NCBI GenBank assembly: GCA_002281535.1
Contig: NCGD01000002.1
Location: 178,762-242,761 of the forward strand
DNA length: 64,000 bases
Origin: Sphingomonas sp. 28-63-12
GTDB taxonomy: Bacteria > Pseudomonadota > Alphaproteobacteria > Sphingomonadales > Sphingomonadaceae
Direction of reading: 5' to 3'
The stretch's first letter is position 1. Each line of letters opens with the position of its first letter. The notes under the pieces were generated by a model, which saw only the letters and a list, made by a program, of their open reading frames with translations, was not told where the DNA came from and searched no databases. The position numbers were made by a program, and so were the translations under genes. Positions 9,557 through 19,998 of this stretch are shown here, piece by piece.

Positions 9557-11658
9557 TTCGCGGGCAGCTTGTCGATCTTCTGCCCGACCTCGCTGGCGAA
9601 GACGAAGCCGGTCAACCCGGATTTGGCGATCTGGTTGACGAAACTCTGGGCCTCATCCTCGGTCTTGAACGGCCCCGCCAGAAGGCGATTGGTGAAGCGC
9701 AGCGGGGTTGTATAGGCGGCGCGTGCCTTGAACGCTGCGGGCGCCTTGTCGCGCAATCGCGCCCATTCCTTCGGCAGATCGCGCACGCTGGCACCGCCCG
9801 CCACCTGCACCCAAACCCGCGCGGGATTGGCCTTGGCTTCCTTGGCCTTGGCCGCCTTTTCCTCGGCGGCCTTTTTGTCGGCCAGCTTCTTTTCGGCGGC
9901 CAGCTTGTCGGCAGCGGCCTTTTTCTCGGCCGCCTTTTTGTCGAGCGCGGCCAGTTTCTTGAGATCGGGTCCAGCTGGCGCCGTATTGCCGACGACCGGT
10001 GAGGCGACAGCGGGCGATTCGGTCGGGCCGACACCGAGCTCCGACGCCGGCACGCCAATCGTCGCGATAATGCGCGCCAGGATCGATTCCTCACTGGCGA
10101 TCGGCGCTGGCCGTGACACGTCTGCGGTCGGTGGCGCAGATACCGGTGGCGCCGCCGCAGCTGCGGCCGCCCCGGGGGCCGCGGTAACAGGCGGCGGCGA
10201 GGCTCCCGCGGGCGTCTCCGATGACATGGCTGGCCGGTCAAGGTTGGCCAGCGCGGCCGGCGGCCCGGAGACCGGCGTCGGCGACGGGACAGCAACCGGC
10301 ATACGCGGCACTACGACCGACGTTCCAGACTCGGCAACCGCAGTCTGGACGGCGGTTGCCGACGATGATCGGGTTGGGGTGATCGTCTTCGCCGGCGCAG
10401 ATACCTGTGCTGATGATGGCGTCTGTGCGGGCGGCAGGCGAGTTTGTGCCTCGGGCGGGATCTGGTTTTGCGTTACGCCCTGGGTCGGTAGCGGTGGCGG
10501 TGGCGTTGGTGCTGGCGTCAACGTCCGCGCTGACCGGCTCGCCAATACCAGGGGTGATTCGCTGGCGGGCGGTGCCGGCTGCGCGGCGACCGCCGGCAAG
10601 GTCGGCGTGGGACGCGGCATTGCCGCGCTTGGCATTGGCATTGGCATTGGCGCGACCATCACCACCCGGGGGGGTGGGGGCAATTGCGTCGGAATCGGCA
10701 TCGGCGGCGGCACCAGCGCGGCGACTTCAACCGGCCGGTTCCGCCCCGATCGACGATCGCGCTTTTGCGCCGTTCGCCCGCGCACCGGTGCCACCTGCGC
10801 GGCAACCTGTACCGGCGGGGCGGCTTCGAACGGCAAGGCGGGCAGCGCCGGAATCATCCGCGCATCGGCGATCCGTTCTGGGGTCGCCCGAACCTCCCCG
10901 AAATGCACGGCAAAGGCGCGGTCGGCGGGGCTGAGCGCCGGCAAAATCTGGAAAAACGGCTGCAGCCCACCCGCCATCGCCGCCGGCAGCATTCTGGTAG
11001 CAATACGTTCGGCGCCTGGGACATCTCCTGTCATTGCTAGCACAAAAGCGCGCACGCGCCAGGCAGCGCGGTCGCTCCGTCGCAACAGCCCGTCAATCTG
11101 CTCGAGTGCGAGATCGCGCTTGCCCGAAATCCCCAGCGACAGCGCATAACGGCGCTGCGTCTCGTCATCGGGCTGGCGCTTCAAGGCGCGGCGATAGGCA
11201 CGCTGCGCGCGCTCCTGTTCGCCGATCAGATCATAGGCAAGCGCGCGTTCGGCACCGACCGACTCGACATCAAAGCCAAGGCCCTCGGCCTCGGCAAATA
11301 GCCGCAGCGCCTCGCCCGGCCGGCCGAGTTGCACCAATGTGCGCGCCTTGCCCGCTTTGATCTCGCCATTATTGGGGCTGATTCGCTCGGCACGCTGGAA
11401 AAACGCGGCCGCCGCATCAACATCGCCCAGCTTCAGCGTCCGTTCGCCGGCGCTGATCAGCGCATTCAGATCAAACGGATTATTACCGAGAATACGCATC
11501 TCAGCGGCCAGCGCATCGGCGTCGGGCGTCGGCCCCGGCATCGTCTGGTACGGCGTCTGATAGGGCGACTGGTTTTGCGCGGCCCAAGCCGGGGCCATGC
11601 CGGAAAGCATCGGCACGGCCAGCATGGCGGCTGCAAAGGGGAATGTCCGGGTGTTCAT
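9553..11658 (-). CDS. TPR and SPOR domain exported protein
   Basis: A 701-residue protein beginning with a signal peptide ([20 protein letters not shown], cleavage near AWA). GGAG lies 5 bases before the ATG at 11658. Residues about 30-260 form TPR-like helical repeats. About 290-540 is a Pro/Ala/Val-rich low-complexity linker, about 560-610 is a Lys/Ala-rich helix, and the C-terminus (from about 615, [16 protein letters not shown]) is a SPOR domain. Probably a periplasmic or outer-membrane-associated wall-binding protein acting at the septum (inference). It follows ftsZ on the same strand after a strong dyad and is coupled to the dGTPase-like gene. Confidence 0.85.
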   Translation of the reverse strand: MNTRTFPFAAAMLAVPMLSGMAPAWAAQNQSPYQTPYQTMPGPTPDADALAAEMRILGNNPFDLNALISAGERTLKLGDVDAAAAFFQRAERISPNNGEIKAGKARTLVQLGRPGEALRLFAEAEGLGFDVESVGAERALAYDLIGEQERAQRAYRRALKRQPDDETQRRYALSLGISGKRDLALEQIDGLLRRSDRAAWRVRAFVLAMTGDVPGAERIATRMLPAAMAGGLQPFFQILPALSPADRAFAVHFGEVRATPERIADARMIPALPALPFEAAPPVQVAAQVAPVRGRTAQKRDRRSGRNRPVEVAALVPPPMPIPTQLPPPPRVVMVAPMPMPMPSAAMPRPTPTLPAVAAQPAPPASESPLVLASRSARTLTPAPTPPPPLPTQGVTQNQIPPEAQTRLPPAQTPSSAQVSAPAKTITPTRSSSATAVQTAVAESGTSVVVPRMPVAVPSPTPVSGPPAALANLDRPAMSSETPAGASPPPVTAAPGAAAAAAAPPVSAPPTADVSRPAPIASEESILARIIATIGVPASELGVGPTESPAVASPVVGNTAPAGPDLKKLAALDKKAAEKKAAADKLAAEKKLADKKAAEEKAAKAKEAKANPARVWVQVAGGASVRDLPKEWARLRDKAPAAFKARAAYTTPLRFTNRLLAGPFKTEDEAQSFVNQIAKSGLTGFVFASEVGQKIDKLPAK

Positions 11659-11721
11659 CTGCGCTCCGCTAGAACCCAGCAAGCATCAACCGGCAATGTC
11701 TCGCCCCATCGCAATCGCCAG

Positions 11722-11760
11722 AGCGAGGCGTGCCGGCGATGAACCGGCACGCCGCTCGCT
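11722..11760 (-). terminator. Strong dyad immediately after ftsZ
   Basis: GGCGTGCCGG (11727-11736) pairs perfectly with CCGGCACGCC (11744-11753) around a 7-base loop. The stem is extended by AGCGAG/CTCGCT with a small bulge. It begins right after the ftsZ stop. No T-run follows on the minus strand, so it may be a weak terminator or an mRNA 3'-end stabiliser. Confidence 0.5.
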
Positions 11761-13197
11761 TTACTGGTTGTTCTGACGGTGGAGGAAGCGCGGGATATCG
11801 ACCGGATCCTTACCCGGCGGGTCATCGTCGCGGCCGGCACCGCGGGTGACATTAGACATGCGTTCGAACAACGTCCCGCCAACCTTGCCACGCGGCGGGG
11901 CCTCGGGCGCTGGCTCGGGCGCTTCGGCAACGATATCGGCAGCAGGATCGGGCGCGCTTGGCGTCCCCGGCGACAGCCACTGGCGGCCCTCTTCGGGCGC
12001 GTCGGCTTCGTCGCCAAACACCGGCGTGGCCGGCACAGCAGCATCGGCACCCAGCACCAGTTCGTCATCGGCCGCGTCAGCCGCAGGCGCTTCTTCAGCC
12101 GTTGGTGCTTCGAATGCCGTCGGCACCGGTGCACTTACCGGCGCCGGTTCGGCGGCGACCGGGGCCTCGCTGCGGCGCGGGGTGGCAAAGCTGAACGCGC
12201 GCGATGGCTCGGGCGCGGATTGCGGCCGTGCTTCCGCCTCGATGCCGGTTGCGACCACCGAAACGCGGATCTTGCCGTCGAGATCGGAGTTGAACGCCGA
12301 TCCCCAGATAATGTTGGCGTCGGGATCGACCAGTTCGCGAATATGATTGGCGGCTTCGTCGACTTCGAGCAGCCGCATGTCCTCGCCGCCGGTGATCGAA
12401 ATGATCACGCCCTTGGCGCCCTGCATCGAAACGCCGTCGAGCAACGGGTTGGCGATCGCCTTTTGCGCGGCAATGATCGCGCGATCGTCGCCCTCGGCTT
12501 CGCCGGTGCCCATCATCGCCTTGCCCATTTCCTGCATCACCGAACGGACATCGGCGAAATCCAGGTTGATCAGGCCGGGCATCACCATCAGATCGGTGAT
12601 CCCGCGCACGCCCTGCTGCAACACTTCATCGGCCATTTCAAAGGCTTCCTTGAAGGTCGTGTTGGCGTTGGCGATCAGGAACAGATTCTGATTGGGGATG
12701 ACGATCAGCGTATCGACATATTTCTGCAGTTCTTCGATGCCGGCCTCTGCAGCCTTGGCGCGCCGATTGCCTTCGAACGCGAACGGCTTGGTGACCACGC
12801 CGACAGTCAGGATGCCAAGGTCACGGGCTGCCTTGGCGATAACGGGGGCGGCTCCGGTACCGGTGCCGCCGCCCATGCCGGCAGCGATGAAACACATATG
12901 GGCGCCTTCGAGCATCTTGGTGATCGACTCGATCGTCTCCTCGGCCGCCGCGCGCCCGATTTCCGGCCGCGATCCGGCACCAAGGCCCTGCGTGATCTTG
13001 GCGCCCAGCTGCACGCGTTGCGGCGCTGTCGACTGCTTCAGCGCCTGCGCATCGGTATTGGCGACCAAAAAGTCCACGCCCTGAACATTGGCGCGCATCA
13101 TGTTGGTGATCGCGTTGCCGCCGGCCCCGCCGACCCCGATGACGGCGATGCGTGGCGTCAACTCGTCAACGTCGGGTGGAAGGAATTCGATGCTCAT
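11761..13197 (-). CDS. ftsZ: Cell division protein FtsZ
   Basis: Tubulin-like GTPase forming the Z ring. The start at 13197 ([13 protein letters not shown]) matches the family; an upstream in-frame extension of nine residues is unlikely. The signature GGGTGTG is at about 109-115, with [10 protein letters not shown] at the N-terminus and the T7 loop N-x-D (NLDFADV) near 205. A long Ala/Pro/Glu-rich linker (about 320-460) leads to the conserved C-terminal peptide DIPRFLHRQ, the docking site for FtsA and other partners. It lies 113 bases downstream of ftsA, a gap large enough for its own promoter, and is the last dcw gene here. Confidence 0.97.
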   Translation of the reverse strand: MSIEFLPPDVDELTPRIAVIGVGGAGGNAITNMMRANVQGVDFLVANTDAQALKQSTAPQRVQLGAKITQGLGAGSRPEIGRAAAEETIESITKMLEGAHMCFIAAGMGGGTGTGAAPVIAKAARDLGILTVGVVTKPFAFEGNRRAKAAEAGIEELQKYVDTLIVIPNQNLFLIANANTTFKEAFEMADEVLQQGVRGITDLMVMPGLINLDFADVRSVMQEMGKAMMGTGEAEGDDRAIIAAQKAIANPLLDGVSMQGAKGVIISITGGEDMRLLEVDEAANHIRELVDPDANIIWGSAFNSDLDGKIRVSVVATGIEAEARPQSAPEPSRAFSFATPRRSEAPVAAEPAPVSAPVPTAFEAPTAEEAPAADAADDELVLGADAAVPATPVFGDEADAPEEGRQWLSPGTPSAPDPAADIVAEAPEPAPEAPPRGKVGGTLFERMSNVTRGAGRDDDPPGKDPVDIPRFLHRQNNQ

Positions 13198-13310
13198 CGC
13201 CCTGTCTCCGTGATGGCCCCGCAAACCCAGGCCATGTGTCTATTCGTCCCGTTCTGCACCAAGCAATCGGGCGACTCTAGCCCCAATCACGATGTCGCTG
13301 TCGTAATTCT

Positions 13311-14573
13311 TTAATAATTTGCCCTGAACGTCTGAATCAGCCGCTGAAACATCGCGAATCCCTTTGGCCGCACCACCATTTGATGCGCGGCAGACACGGA
13401 TCGCAGATCTACCGGGTTGGACGCGGCATAATGCGCCAGGCCTGCCAGCGTGGCGAAGGCCGGGCCGCTATGCGCCTCCGGCAGCGCAGTCAGCCCACGC
13501 GGCCGACCGATCCGGACCGACCGGCCAAGTGCTGCCTGCGCATAATCGGCAATCCCCTTCAATTCCGCACCACCGCCGGTCAGCACGACCTGCCGGCCGA
13601 CCGGGCCTTCAAAGCCAAGCTCGGTCAGCGCCTTTTGCACTTCGCCCATCAGGTGATCGAGCCGCTGGCGGATCACTGCGATCAGCTGCGCCTTGGTGAT
13701 CCGCGCGCCGTCGCTCTCATCGTCTTCAGCCGAGAGCGGCGCGACATCGATCATGTCATGATTGTCGCGTGGCGACGCATTGGCCGATCCGTAAAAACAC
13801 TTCATCCGCTCGGCTTGCGTGCGCCGCGTGCCAAAGGCGCTGGCAATGTCGTCAGTAATGTCAGCCGCCCCGATCGGAATCGAGGTCAGGCCGACCAGCA
13901 TCCCGCCGGCGAACAGCGAGACATTGGTGATCCCCGCCCCCATTTCGACCAAGGCAACGCCCAGCTCCCGCTCTTCGTCGGACAGGCAGGCCAGTCCGGT
14001 GGCGACGGGCGAGGCGATAATAGACTTTACCTCGAGATGCGCGGAGCGGACGCACAGATCGAGGTTTCGGACCGGTGATCCGTCCGCTGCAACGACATGG
14101 ATATGCACACCAAGCCGATCCGCATGCAGGCCAAGCGGCTTCTTGACGCCGGTCAGCCCGTCGAGCGTGTAGAGCGTCGGTTGCGCGTGCAGAACCATTC
14201 GCCCGGCCGGATCGATCGATTCCCGCCCCGCCGCCAGCAATTCATCAATATCCGTCTGCTCGATCCGGTGCCCCCCCAGTTCGACCTCGACCGAGGCAAC
14301 GTCGGACACCAGGCTTCCCGCCGAAAAGCTCACCCAGACATTTTCGATGTTCAGCCCGGCGATCCGCTCGGCCTGCTCGACCGCCTCGCGCACCGCCGCC
14401 TCGGTCGCCGCCATGTCGGCGATATAGCCGCGCTTGACGCCGCGGCTTTCGCGCTGACCGGTGCCGAGCACGACCAGCTCGCCGCCCTCTGCCTTTTGCG
14501 CGATCATTGCCGAGACCTTCGATGAGCCGATATCGAGCGCGGTGATCAACCCTTCGGGAGCCGTTTTCGCCAT
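13311..14573 (-). CDS. ftsA: Cell division protein FtsA
   Basis: Actin-like ATPase that tethers FtsZ to the membrane. The chosen ATG at 14573 gives 420 residues, the usual length, beginning MAKTAPEGLITALDIGSSKV (phosphate-1 motif); the frame continues 198 bases upstream but this overlaps ftsQ and encodes unrelated Arg/Pro-rich sequence. The SHS2/1C insertion (about 85-165) and the phosphate-2 and adenosine motifs (VEMGAGITNVS; VLTGGGAELKG) are visible. The C-terminal amphipathic helix ends FQRLIQTFRANY. The start lies four bases after the ftsQ stop. Confidence 0.97.
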   Translation of the reverse strand: MAKTAPEGLITALDIGSSKVSAMIAQKAEGGELVVLGTGQRESRGVKRGYIADMAATEAAVREAVEQAERIAGLNIENVWVSFSAGSLVSDVASVEVELGGHRIEQTDIDELLAAGRESIDPAGRMVLHAQPTLYTLDGLTGVKKPLGLHADRLGVHIHVVAADGSPVRNLDLCVRSAHLEVKSIIASPVATGLACLSDEERELGVALVEMGAGITNVSLFAGGMLVGLTSIPIGAADITDDIASAFGTRRTQAERMKCFYGSANASPRDNHDMIDVAPLSAEDDESDGARITKAQLIAVIRQRLDHLMGEVQKALTELGFEGPVGRQVVLTGGGAELKGIADYAQAALGRSVRIGRPRGLTALPEAHSGPAFATLAGLAHYAASNPVDLRSVSAAHQMVVRPKGFAMFQRLIQTFRANY

Positions 14574-14577
14574 GATC

Positions 14578-15525
14578 TTATCCTTGTCTGCCGCTGGCCA
14601 TTGCCGAGCGGGTAATAGGGGGGGGCGTCTCAGCCTCGGTCGCGGTCGTATCGGTGATGGCACGCTGGCTCTGCTGGCCGGGCTTGCGCACCACCAGCCG
14701 GGTTGGATCACGCATGTCGAACCGCAGCCATCCCTTCCCGAGCAGGGGCCGCGCGCCATCCAGCTCGGCAAATTTCACCAGCGCCTTGGCCGGTTCTTCT
14801 TCGGGCAGCACCAACGTTTCGCCGGTCTGGAACACCAAATCCCAGCGCCGGTTGCCGACCCAGGTTGCCGCCTTGACCAGCGGGCGCAGCGCCGGTGCCG
14901 CATCGAGCAGAGTGCGATAAGCCGGGGCCTGCCAGTTCGCGCCCTCACCAATCACCCGGGGCAACTCGGGCAGCTGATCGGCCGCAATCTGCTGCAACGG
15001 CTCGCCATTGGCGTCAATCAGCGTCAATTGCCCCTTGTCCTGCCAAACCGCCGCCGGTTCGCGCTCGATGATGTGGACAACCAATTTGTCGGGCAGTCTG
15101 CGCGAGACCTGAGCATCGGCGATCCAGCCATATTTCAGGAGCTTGGCGCGCACTGCTGCCAGATCAACCAAAGGCATGGCGCGCGATTGCTGATCAAGCA
15201 CGACAGCATAAACCGTCATCGGGTTCATCCGCTTGACGCCGGTCACCTCAATTCCCCGCACCCGGAATCCGGCGCGGCCAATCTCCTCGGCGACGGCAAC
15301 GCCGGCGGCCTGAGGCACCCCGAACAGACTGGCGATCCCCAGCGCCGACGCGCCGATCACTGCAAGAATCGACCAGGTCGTGATCCGGCGCAGCGCCTGC
15401 TCACTGATCGGCAGCAAGGCGATAGCCTTGTCGATCGTTGACGGCTTGTGCACCTTGGGCACGCGCCGCTTGGGCTGAACAGCGCGACGCTGTGGCGCTG
15501 GGCCGCGGCGAATGGTCTTGTTCAC
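14578..15525 (-). CDS. ftsQ: Cell division protein FtsQ
   Basis: Bitopic divisome protein of 315 residues. It has an Arg/Lys/Pro-rich cytoplasmic tail (about 1-45), a membrane helix (about 50-72) and a POTRA domain starting near FRVRGIEVTGVKRMNP. The FtsQ beta domain with REPAAVWQDKG follows. Its ATG overlaps the ddl TGA by four bases (15525/15522). The C-terminal tail after KPGQQSQRA is variable. The cluster position between ddl and ftsA supports the assignment. Confidence 0.95.
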   Translation of the reverse strand: MNKTIRRGPAPQRRAVQPKRRVPKVHKPSTIDKAIALLPISEQALRRITTWSILAVIGASALGIASLFGVPQAAGVAVAEEIGRAGFRVRGIEVTGVKRMNPMTVYAVVLDQQSRAMPLVDLAAVRAKLLKYGWIADAQVSRRLPDKLVVHIIEREPAAVWQDKGQLTLIDANGEPLQQIAADQLPELPRVIGEGANWQAPAYRTLLDAAPALRPLVKAATWVGNRRWDLVFQTGETLVLPEEEPAKALVKFAELDGARPLLGKGWLRFDMRDPTRLVVRKPGQQSQRAITDTTATEAETPPPITRSAMASGRQG

Positions 15526-16442
15526 AACGCTTCCTCCACGATACGCTGGACGAAATCGGCGTAGCTCATGCCGCGGTGGCGGGCCTGTTCGGGTGCCAGG
15601 CTCAGCGGCGTCATCCCCGGCTGGGTATTGACCTCGAGCAGGAACAGCCCCTCGAGACCCTGGCTGTCATCCCAACGGAAATCGGATCGCGACGTGCCCT
15701 TGCAGCCAAGCAAGCGATGCGCCTGAAGCGCGATCGTCGTGCAGGCGGTGGCGATCGCGTCTGGCACGTCGGCGGGATAGACATGCTCGGTCATGCCGTC
15801 GGTATATTTCGCGTCGTAATCGTAGAAGCCGCTCTTTGGCTTCAACTCGGTCACCCCCAGCGCCTCGCCGCCCAGCACCGCCGTCGTTAGCTCACGCCCG
15901 CGGATGAACGGCTCGGCCAGCAGCTCATCAAACTCGGCCCAGGGCCCCTTGCTGCCCGGCGCGATCGGGTTGCCGTAATTGCCGTCATCGGTGACGATCG
16001 CCACACCAACCGACGACCCTTCATTGACCGGCTTCAGCACATAGGGCCGCGGAATCGGATCGCCCGCATACAAGCTGGCGCTCTTGACGATCCGCCCGCC
16101 GGGCATGGGAATGCCCTGCGGCACCAGCAGCAATTTGGTCAGTTGCTTGTCGATCGCAATCACCGAGGTAGCGAGCCCGGAATGCGTGTATTTCAGCCCC
16201 ATCAGGTCAAGCATGCCCTGCACCGATCCATCCTCGCCCGGCGTCCCATGCAGCGCGTTGAACACGACATCGGGCGCCGCCTCGGCCAGCCGTGCGGCGA
16301 CATCACGCCCCATGTCGATCCGCGTCACCTGGTGGCCAAGCGATTCCAGCGCCTCGGCGACATTCGCGCCCGTCACCAGCGACACTTCGCGCTCGGCGGA
16401 CCAGCCACCCATCAGCACGGCGATGTGCAGGGGCGCGCTCAT
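15522..16442 (-). CDS. ddl: D-alanine--D-alanine ligase
   Basis: ATP-grasp ligase making D-Ala-D-Ala for peptidoglycan. The ATG at 16442 overlaps the murB TGA (ATGA), giving 306 residues starting [21 protein letters not shown]. The family motif HGTPGEDGSVQG is at about 65-76, the ATP-binding lysine lies in YVLKPVNEGSSVGV, and the metal-binding segment LEVNTQPGMT is near the C-terminus. A ten-residue upstream extension in frame is rejected because of the overlap rule seen across this cluster. Confidence 0.97.
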   Translation of the reverse strand: MSAPLHIAVLMGGWSAEREVSLVTGANVAEALESLGHQVTRIDMGRDVAARLAEAAPDVVFNALHGTPGEDGSVQGMLDLMGLKYTHSGLATSVIAIDKQLTKLLLVPQGIPMPGGRIVKSASLYAGDPIPRPYVLKPVNEGSSVGVAIVTDDGNYGNPIAPGSKGPWAEFDELLAEPFIRGRELTTAVLGGEALGVTELKPKSGFYDYDAKYTDGMTEHVYPADVPDAIATACTTIALQAHRLLGCKGTSRSDFRWDDSQGLEGLFLLEVNTQPGMTPLSLAPEQARHRGMSYADFVQRIVEEAL

Positions 16443-17401
16443 GCCGCCTCGCCCACCCGCTGGATTTCCCATTCAAGCGTCACCCCCGAATGCGCCTTCA
16501 CCCGTGCAATCACTTCATCCCCCAACGCTTCGATATCGGCACTCGTCGCTGCCCCTAGGTTGAGCAGGAAATTGCAATGCTTCTCGCTCACCTGCGCATC
16601 GCCGATCTGCAGCCCCCGGCACCCGGCGGCATCAATCAGCGCCCAGGCTTTATGGCCGTCCGGATTTTTGAAAGTCGATCCGCCGGTCTTCGATCGCAAC
16701 GGCTGCGATTCCTCGCGCGCCGCGGCGATGCGATCCATTTCGGCCTGAATGGCGACAGGGTCACCGGAATGCCCCCGAAATGTTGCGCGCGTCACTACGC
16801 AACCATCTGGCAGCGCACTGTGGCGATAGGAATAACCCAGATCGGCGAGCACCAGCGTACGCTGTTCACCCGATCGCAGCACGACCTCGCATTCGACCAG
16901 AATGTCCTTCACCTCGCGGCCATAGGCACCGCCATTCATCCGCACGAAGCCACCGACGGTACCTGGGATTGAGCGCAGGAATTCAACGCCCGCAATGCCC
17001 GCGTCGCGCGCGGTGGATGAAACCAATATGCCACTCGCCCCCCCGCCGCAGACCAGGCGTGTCTCGTCGCTGGCGCTCACCTGCGCAAACGCCTTGCCCA
17101 GCCGCACCACCACGCCCGGATAACCGCCATCGCGCACGATCATGTTGGAGCCGAGCCCCAGCGCCATAACCGGCACGGCGGGGTCAAGGCCGGCGAGAAA
17201 ATCGCTCAGATCTTGCACATCCTTGGGCTCGAACAGCCAATCCGCCGATCCGCCCGATTTGAACCAGACGAGCGGGGCAAGCGGGGCGTTGGGAGTAAGG
17301 CGACCGCGCACGTCCTTAACGAGACCGTTGTGTCCTTGCGAAGGCGGGGCCCCAGTCTGGGCTCCCGCCTTCGCAGGATCACAAGAGTGAGTCGCGTTCA
17401 T
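16439..17401 (-). CDS. murB: UDP-N-acetylenolpyruvoylglucosamine reductase MurB
   Basis: FAD/NADPH-dependent reductase of the second committed step of UDP-MurNAc synthesis. The flavin-binding [13 protein letters not shown] lies at about 82-94. [11 protein letters not shown] and the C-terminal catalytic segment ([26 protein letters not shown]) are present. The start at 17401 overlaps the murC TGA by four bases, as elsewhere in the cluster, but residues about 7-24 ([18 protein letters not shown]) are encoded by a palindromic repeat and are not part of the normal fold. The conserved enzyme begins near [18 protein letters not shown] at the V of VRGRL is a possible alternative start that would avoid the repeat. 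Confidence 0.95.
   Translation of the reverse strand: MNATHSCDPAKAGAQTGAPPSQGHNGLVKDVRGRLTPNAPLAPLVWFKSGGSADWLFEPKDVQDLSDFLAGLDPAVPVMALGLGSNMIVRDGGYPGVVVRLGKAFAQVSASDETRLVCGGGASGILVSSTARDAGIAGVEFLRSIPGTVGGFVRMNGGAYGREVKDILVECEVVLRSGEQRTLVLADLGYSYRHSALPDGCVVTRATFRGHSGDPVAIQAEMDRIAAAREESQPLRSKTGGSTFKNPDGHKAWALIDAAGCRGLQIGDAQVSEKHCNFLLNLGAATSADIEALGDEVIARVKAHSGVTLEWEIQRVGEAA
17333..17378. repeat. Palindromic repeat inside the 5' end of murB
   Basis: TGCGAAGGCGGG (17337-17348) and CCCGCCTTCGCA (17364-17375) form perfect 12-base arms, with further GCCC/GGGC pairing inside. The same consensus, TCCTGCGAAGGC(G/A)GGAGCCC, recurs between mraY and murD at 22540-22558. It is therefore a dispersed REP-like element, here lying within the murB reading frame. 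Confidence 0.8.
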
Positions 17402-18813
17402 CGCGCCGCCTCAATCGCATCGGCCAGCCCCGCCGCCCATTTCGTAATGTCCCCGGCCCCCAGGCAGATCACCATGTCACCCGGCTGGATCATGTCGCTA
17501 AGCGTCTCCGCCAGCGCATCCGCATCCGCCACCACCGCCGCCGAGCGATGCCCACGCGTCTTCAGGCCCGCCACCAGCGCCTCGGCATCGACGCCCGCGA
17601 TCGGCGCTTCGCCCGCTGCATAAACCGGCGCGACCAGCACGATGTCGGCATCGTTGAACGCTTGCTGGAAATCCTCCATCAGATTGCCGAGCCGCGAATA
17701 ACGGTGCGGCTGGACGACTGCGATCACCCGGGCCGTCGCGCCCTCACGCGCTGCTGAGAGCACCGCGCGGATCTCAACCGGGTGGTGGCCGTAATCGTCG
17801 ATAATCGTGACCACCCCATCGCCCAACGGTACTTCGCCGACCTTGGTGAAGCGCCGCTTCACCCCGCCGAATTTGGCAAAGCCCTGCTGGATCGTCGCAT
17901 CGTCAATACCCAGCTCAAGCGCCACGCCGATCGCGGCCAGCGCGTTCTGCACATTGTGGCGGCCCGGCATCGGCATCTCGATCCCCTCGATCGATCGCTG
18001 GCTCCCATCGCGGTGGCGGATCACCGCCTCGAACCGATTCCCGCCAGGAATCGGAGTCACGTTCACGCCGCGCACATCGGCCTGCGCCGAAAAACCATAA
18101 GTCACCACCCGGCGATCGCGCACGCGCGGGATGATGCCCTGCACCTCGGGATGATCGAGGCACAGCAGCGCCGCGCCGTAAAACGGCACGTTCTCGACAA
18201 ACTCGACATAAGCGTCCTTGGCGCGCTCAAACGATCCGTAGTGATCGAGATGTTCGGGATCGATATTGGTGACGACTGCGATCGTGCCGTCGAGCCGCAG
18301 GAAACTGCCATCGCTCTCATCGGCCTCAACCACCATCCAGTCGCTCGCGCCGAGCCTGGCGTTCGATCCATAGCTGTTGATGATCCCGCCATTGATGACC
18401 GTCGGGTCTACCCCGCCGGCATCAAGCAACGCCGCGATCATGCTGGTCGTCGTCGTCTTGCCATGCGTGCCCGCGACCGCCACGGTGGATTTCAACCGCA
18501 TCAGCTCAGCCAGCATCTCCGCCCGCCGCACCACTGGGATACGACGTTCATACGCCGCCTCCACTTCCGGATTGTCCCGCCTGATCGCGGTCGACGTTAC
18601 GATCACGGCCGCGTCGCCGAGATTGTCGGCGCTATGGCCGATATGGACGGCGATGCCCTTGCCACGCAGCCCGGCGATCACATAGCCTTCAGCGACGTCC
18701 GATCCTTGCACCTTATAGCCAAGATTGTGCATCACCTCGGCGATGCCGGACATGCCGATCCCGCCAATGCCGACAAAATGGATCGTGCCGATATCGGTTG
18801 CCACGCCCCTCAT
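17398..18813 (-). CDS. murC: UDP-N-acetylmuramate--L-alanine ligase MurC
   Basis: Mur ligase adding L-Ala to UDP-MurNAc, 471 residues. The N-terminal Rossmann motif [16 protein letters not shown], the ATP loop [12 protein letters not shown] at about 114-125, the central [13 protein letters not shown] segment and the C-terminal DDYGHHP motif are all present. The start ATG at 18813 is 24 bases after the murG stop and lacks a good ribosome site. A GTG three codons later is preceded by GAGGGGC and could be the true start ([10 protein letters not shown]). The stop overlaps the murB start. Confidence 0.97.
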   Translation of the reverse strand: MRGVATDIGTIHFVGIGGIGMSGIAEVMHNLGYKVQGSDVAEGYVIAGLRGKGIAVHIGHSADNLGDAAVIVTSTAIRRDNPEVEAAYERRIPVVRRAEMLAELMRLKSTVAVAGTHGKTTTTSMIAALLDAGGVDPTVINGGIINSYGSNARLGASDWMVVEADESDGSFLRLDGTIAVVTNIDPEHLDHYGSFERAKDAYVEFVENVPFYGAALLCLDHPEVQGIIPRVRDRRVVTYGFSAQADVRGVNVTPIPGGNRFEAVIRHRDGSQRSIEGIEMPMPGRHNVQNALAAIGVALELGIDDATIQQGFAKFGGVKRRFTKVGEVPLGDGVVTIIDDYGHHPVEIRAVLSAAREGATARVIAVVQPHRYSRLGNLMEDFQQAFNDADIVLVAPVYAAGEAPIAGVDAEALVAGLKTRGHRSAAVVADADALAETLSDMIQPGDMVICLGAGDITKWAAGLADAIEAAR

Positions 18814-18837
18814 GCGCGCAAACGCCGGATGGAATGC

Positions 18838-19998
18838 TCAGGCATATGCCGCCTTGTCACCGAACTTGATCGGGCGGTGCAGGCCGATCATCATATCACT
18901 CTTGGGCGCATCGAGGCTCTCAACCAGGTCGGCCAGATCACGCGCGGCATCGGGCCGTCCACAGCTGCGCGCGCGACCGGCGGCATTTTGCAGCGCGGCC
19001 GGGTCCAGCCCCAATTTCTGCATCTGCTTGGCGAGTTCGATCGGCGTGAACTGCCGCTGGTCGATTGTCCGCGCGCCGCCCGCCATCGTCATCTCGCGGG
19101 CATTGGCCGTCTGGTGATCGTCGGTTGCGCTCGGCAGCGGTACCAGGATCGCCGGGCGCCCTGCCGCCGTCAGCTCGGCGAGCGTCGAGGCACCGGCGCG
19201 CGCGATAACCAGATGCGCCCAGGCGAGCTGTTCGGGCATATCGGCCAGATAGGTGGCCAGTTCGGCCGCGATCGACAATTCGGCATATTTGGCGCGGACC
19301 TTATCGATATCCTCGATGCGCGCCTGATGCGTCACCTGCAACCGCCGCCGAAAGCTGATCGGTAACAGGGCCAGCCCATCGGGCACAACCTGGCTCAGGA
19401 TGCTCGCGCCCTGGCTGCCACCCGTCACCAGCACCCGGAAAATGCCATCTTCCTCCAGGAGCGGATATGGCCGCGTCCGCAGCGCCAGCACCGCATCGCG
19501 CACCGGATTGCCGACCAGATGGGTCTTGCCGCGCCAGCTGTCCTTCAGCCGCTCGACATCGGGATAAGATGTCGCAATCGCCGCGACACTACCGCCGACC
19601 AGCCGGTTGACGCGGCCAAGCACGGCGTTCTGCTCATGCACCGCCGTTGGTATGCCCAGCGCAAAGGCGCCAAGCAGCGCCGGATAGGCGGGATAGCCGC
19701 CAAAGCCGATCACCGCCGCCGGACGACGCAGACGGAACAGCCGCTTCGCCATGCTGCGCCCACGCAGCATGTTGATGCCGGCACGCAGCCAGCCGATCGG
19801 GCCGCCGGCGAGCCGGCTGGCGGGCAGGATATGCGTTTCGATTCCGTCGAACAGCCCCGGGAATCGGACCCCGCGCTCATCGCTGATCAGCGCAACGCTA
19901 TGGCCGCGCCGGATCAACTCGGCCGCCAGCGCCGCCGCCGGCACCATATGGCCACCGGTGCCACCGGCGGCGAGAACGAAATGGCGTGCTTTGCTCAT
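18838..19998 (-). CDS. murG: MurG lipid II-forming glycosyltransferase
   Basis: Peripheral membrane GT28 enzyme adding GlcNAc to lipid I, 386 residues. The N-terminal glycine loop LAAGGTGGHMVPA at about 8-20, the second G-loop VTGGSQGASILSQ and the UDP-binding ARAGASTLAEL are visible. The ATG at 19998 overlaps the ftsW TGA by four bases, which decides the start against a four-residue longer frame. Confidence 0.97.
   Translation of the reverse strand: MSKARHFVLAAGGTGGHMVPAAALAAELIRRGHSVALISDERGVRFPGLFDGIETHILPASRLAGGPIGWLRAGINMLRGRSMAKRLFRLRRPAAVIGFGGYPAYPALLGAFALGIPTAVHEQNAVLGRVNRLVGGSVAAIATSYPDVERLKDSWRGKTHLVGNPVRDAVLALRTRPYPLLEEDGIFRVLVTGGSQGASILSQVVPDGLALLPISFRRRLQVTHQARIEDIDKVRAKYAELSIAAELATYLADMPEQLAWAHLVIARAGASTLAELTAAGRPAILVPLPSATDDHQTANAREMTMAGGARTIDQRQFTPIELAKQMQKLGLDPAALQNAAGRARSCGRPDAARDLADLVESLDAPKSDMMIGLHRPIKFGDKAAYA

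Noticed and set aside
9728-11149. Gly/Ala-rich 473-codon frame antisense to the TPR/SPOR gene
   Set aside because: Mirror of the Pro/Ala-rich linker on the other strand, a known artefact of low-complexity high-GC genes.
11779-13314. 511-codon open frame antisense to ftsZ
   Set aside because: Shadow of a high-GC coding sequence; composition is His/Arg/Asp-biased and no family is recognisable, while FtsZ on the other strand is certain.
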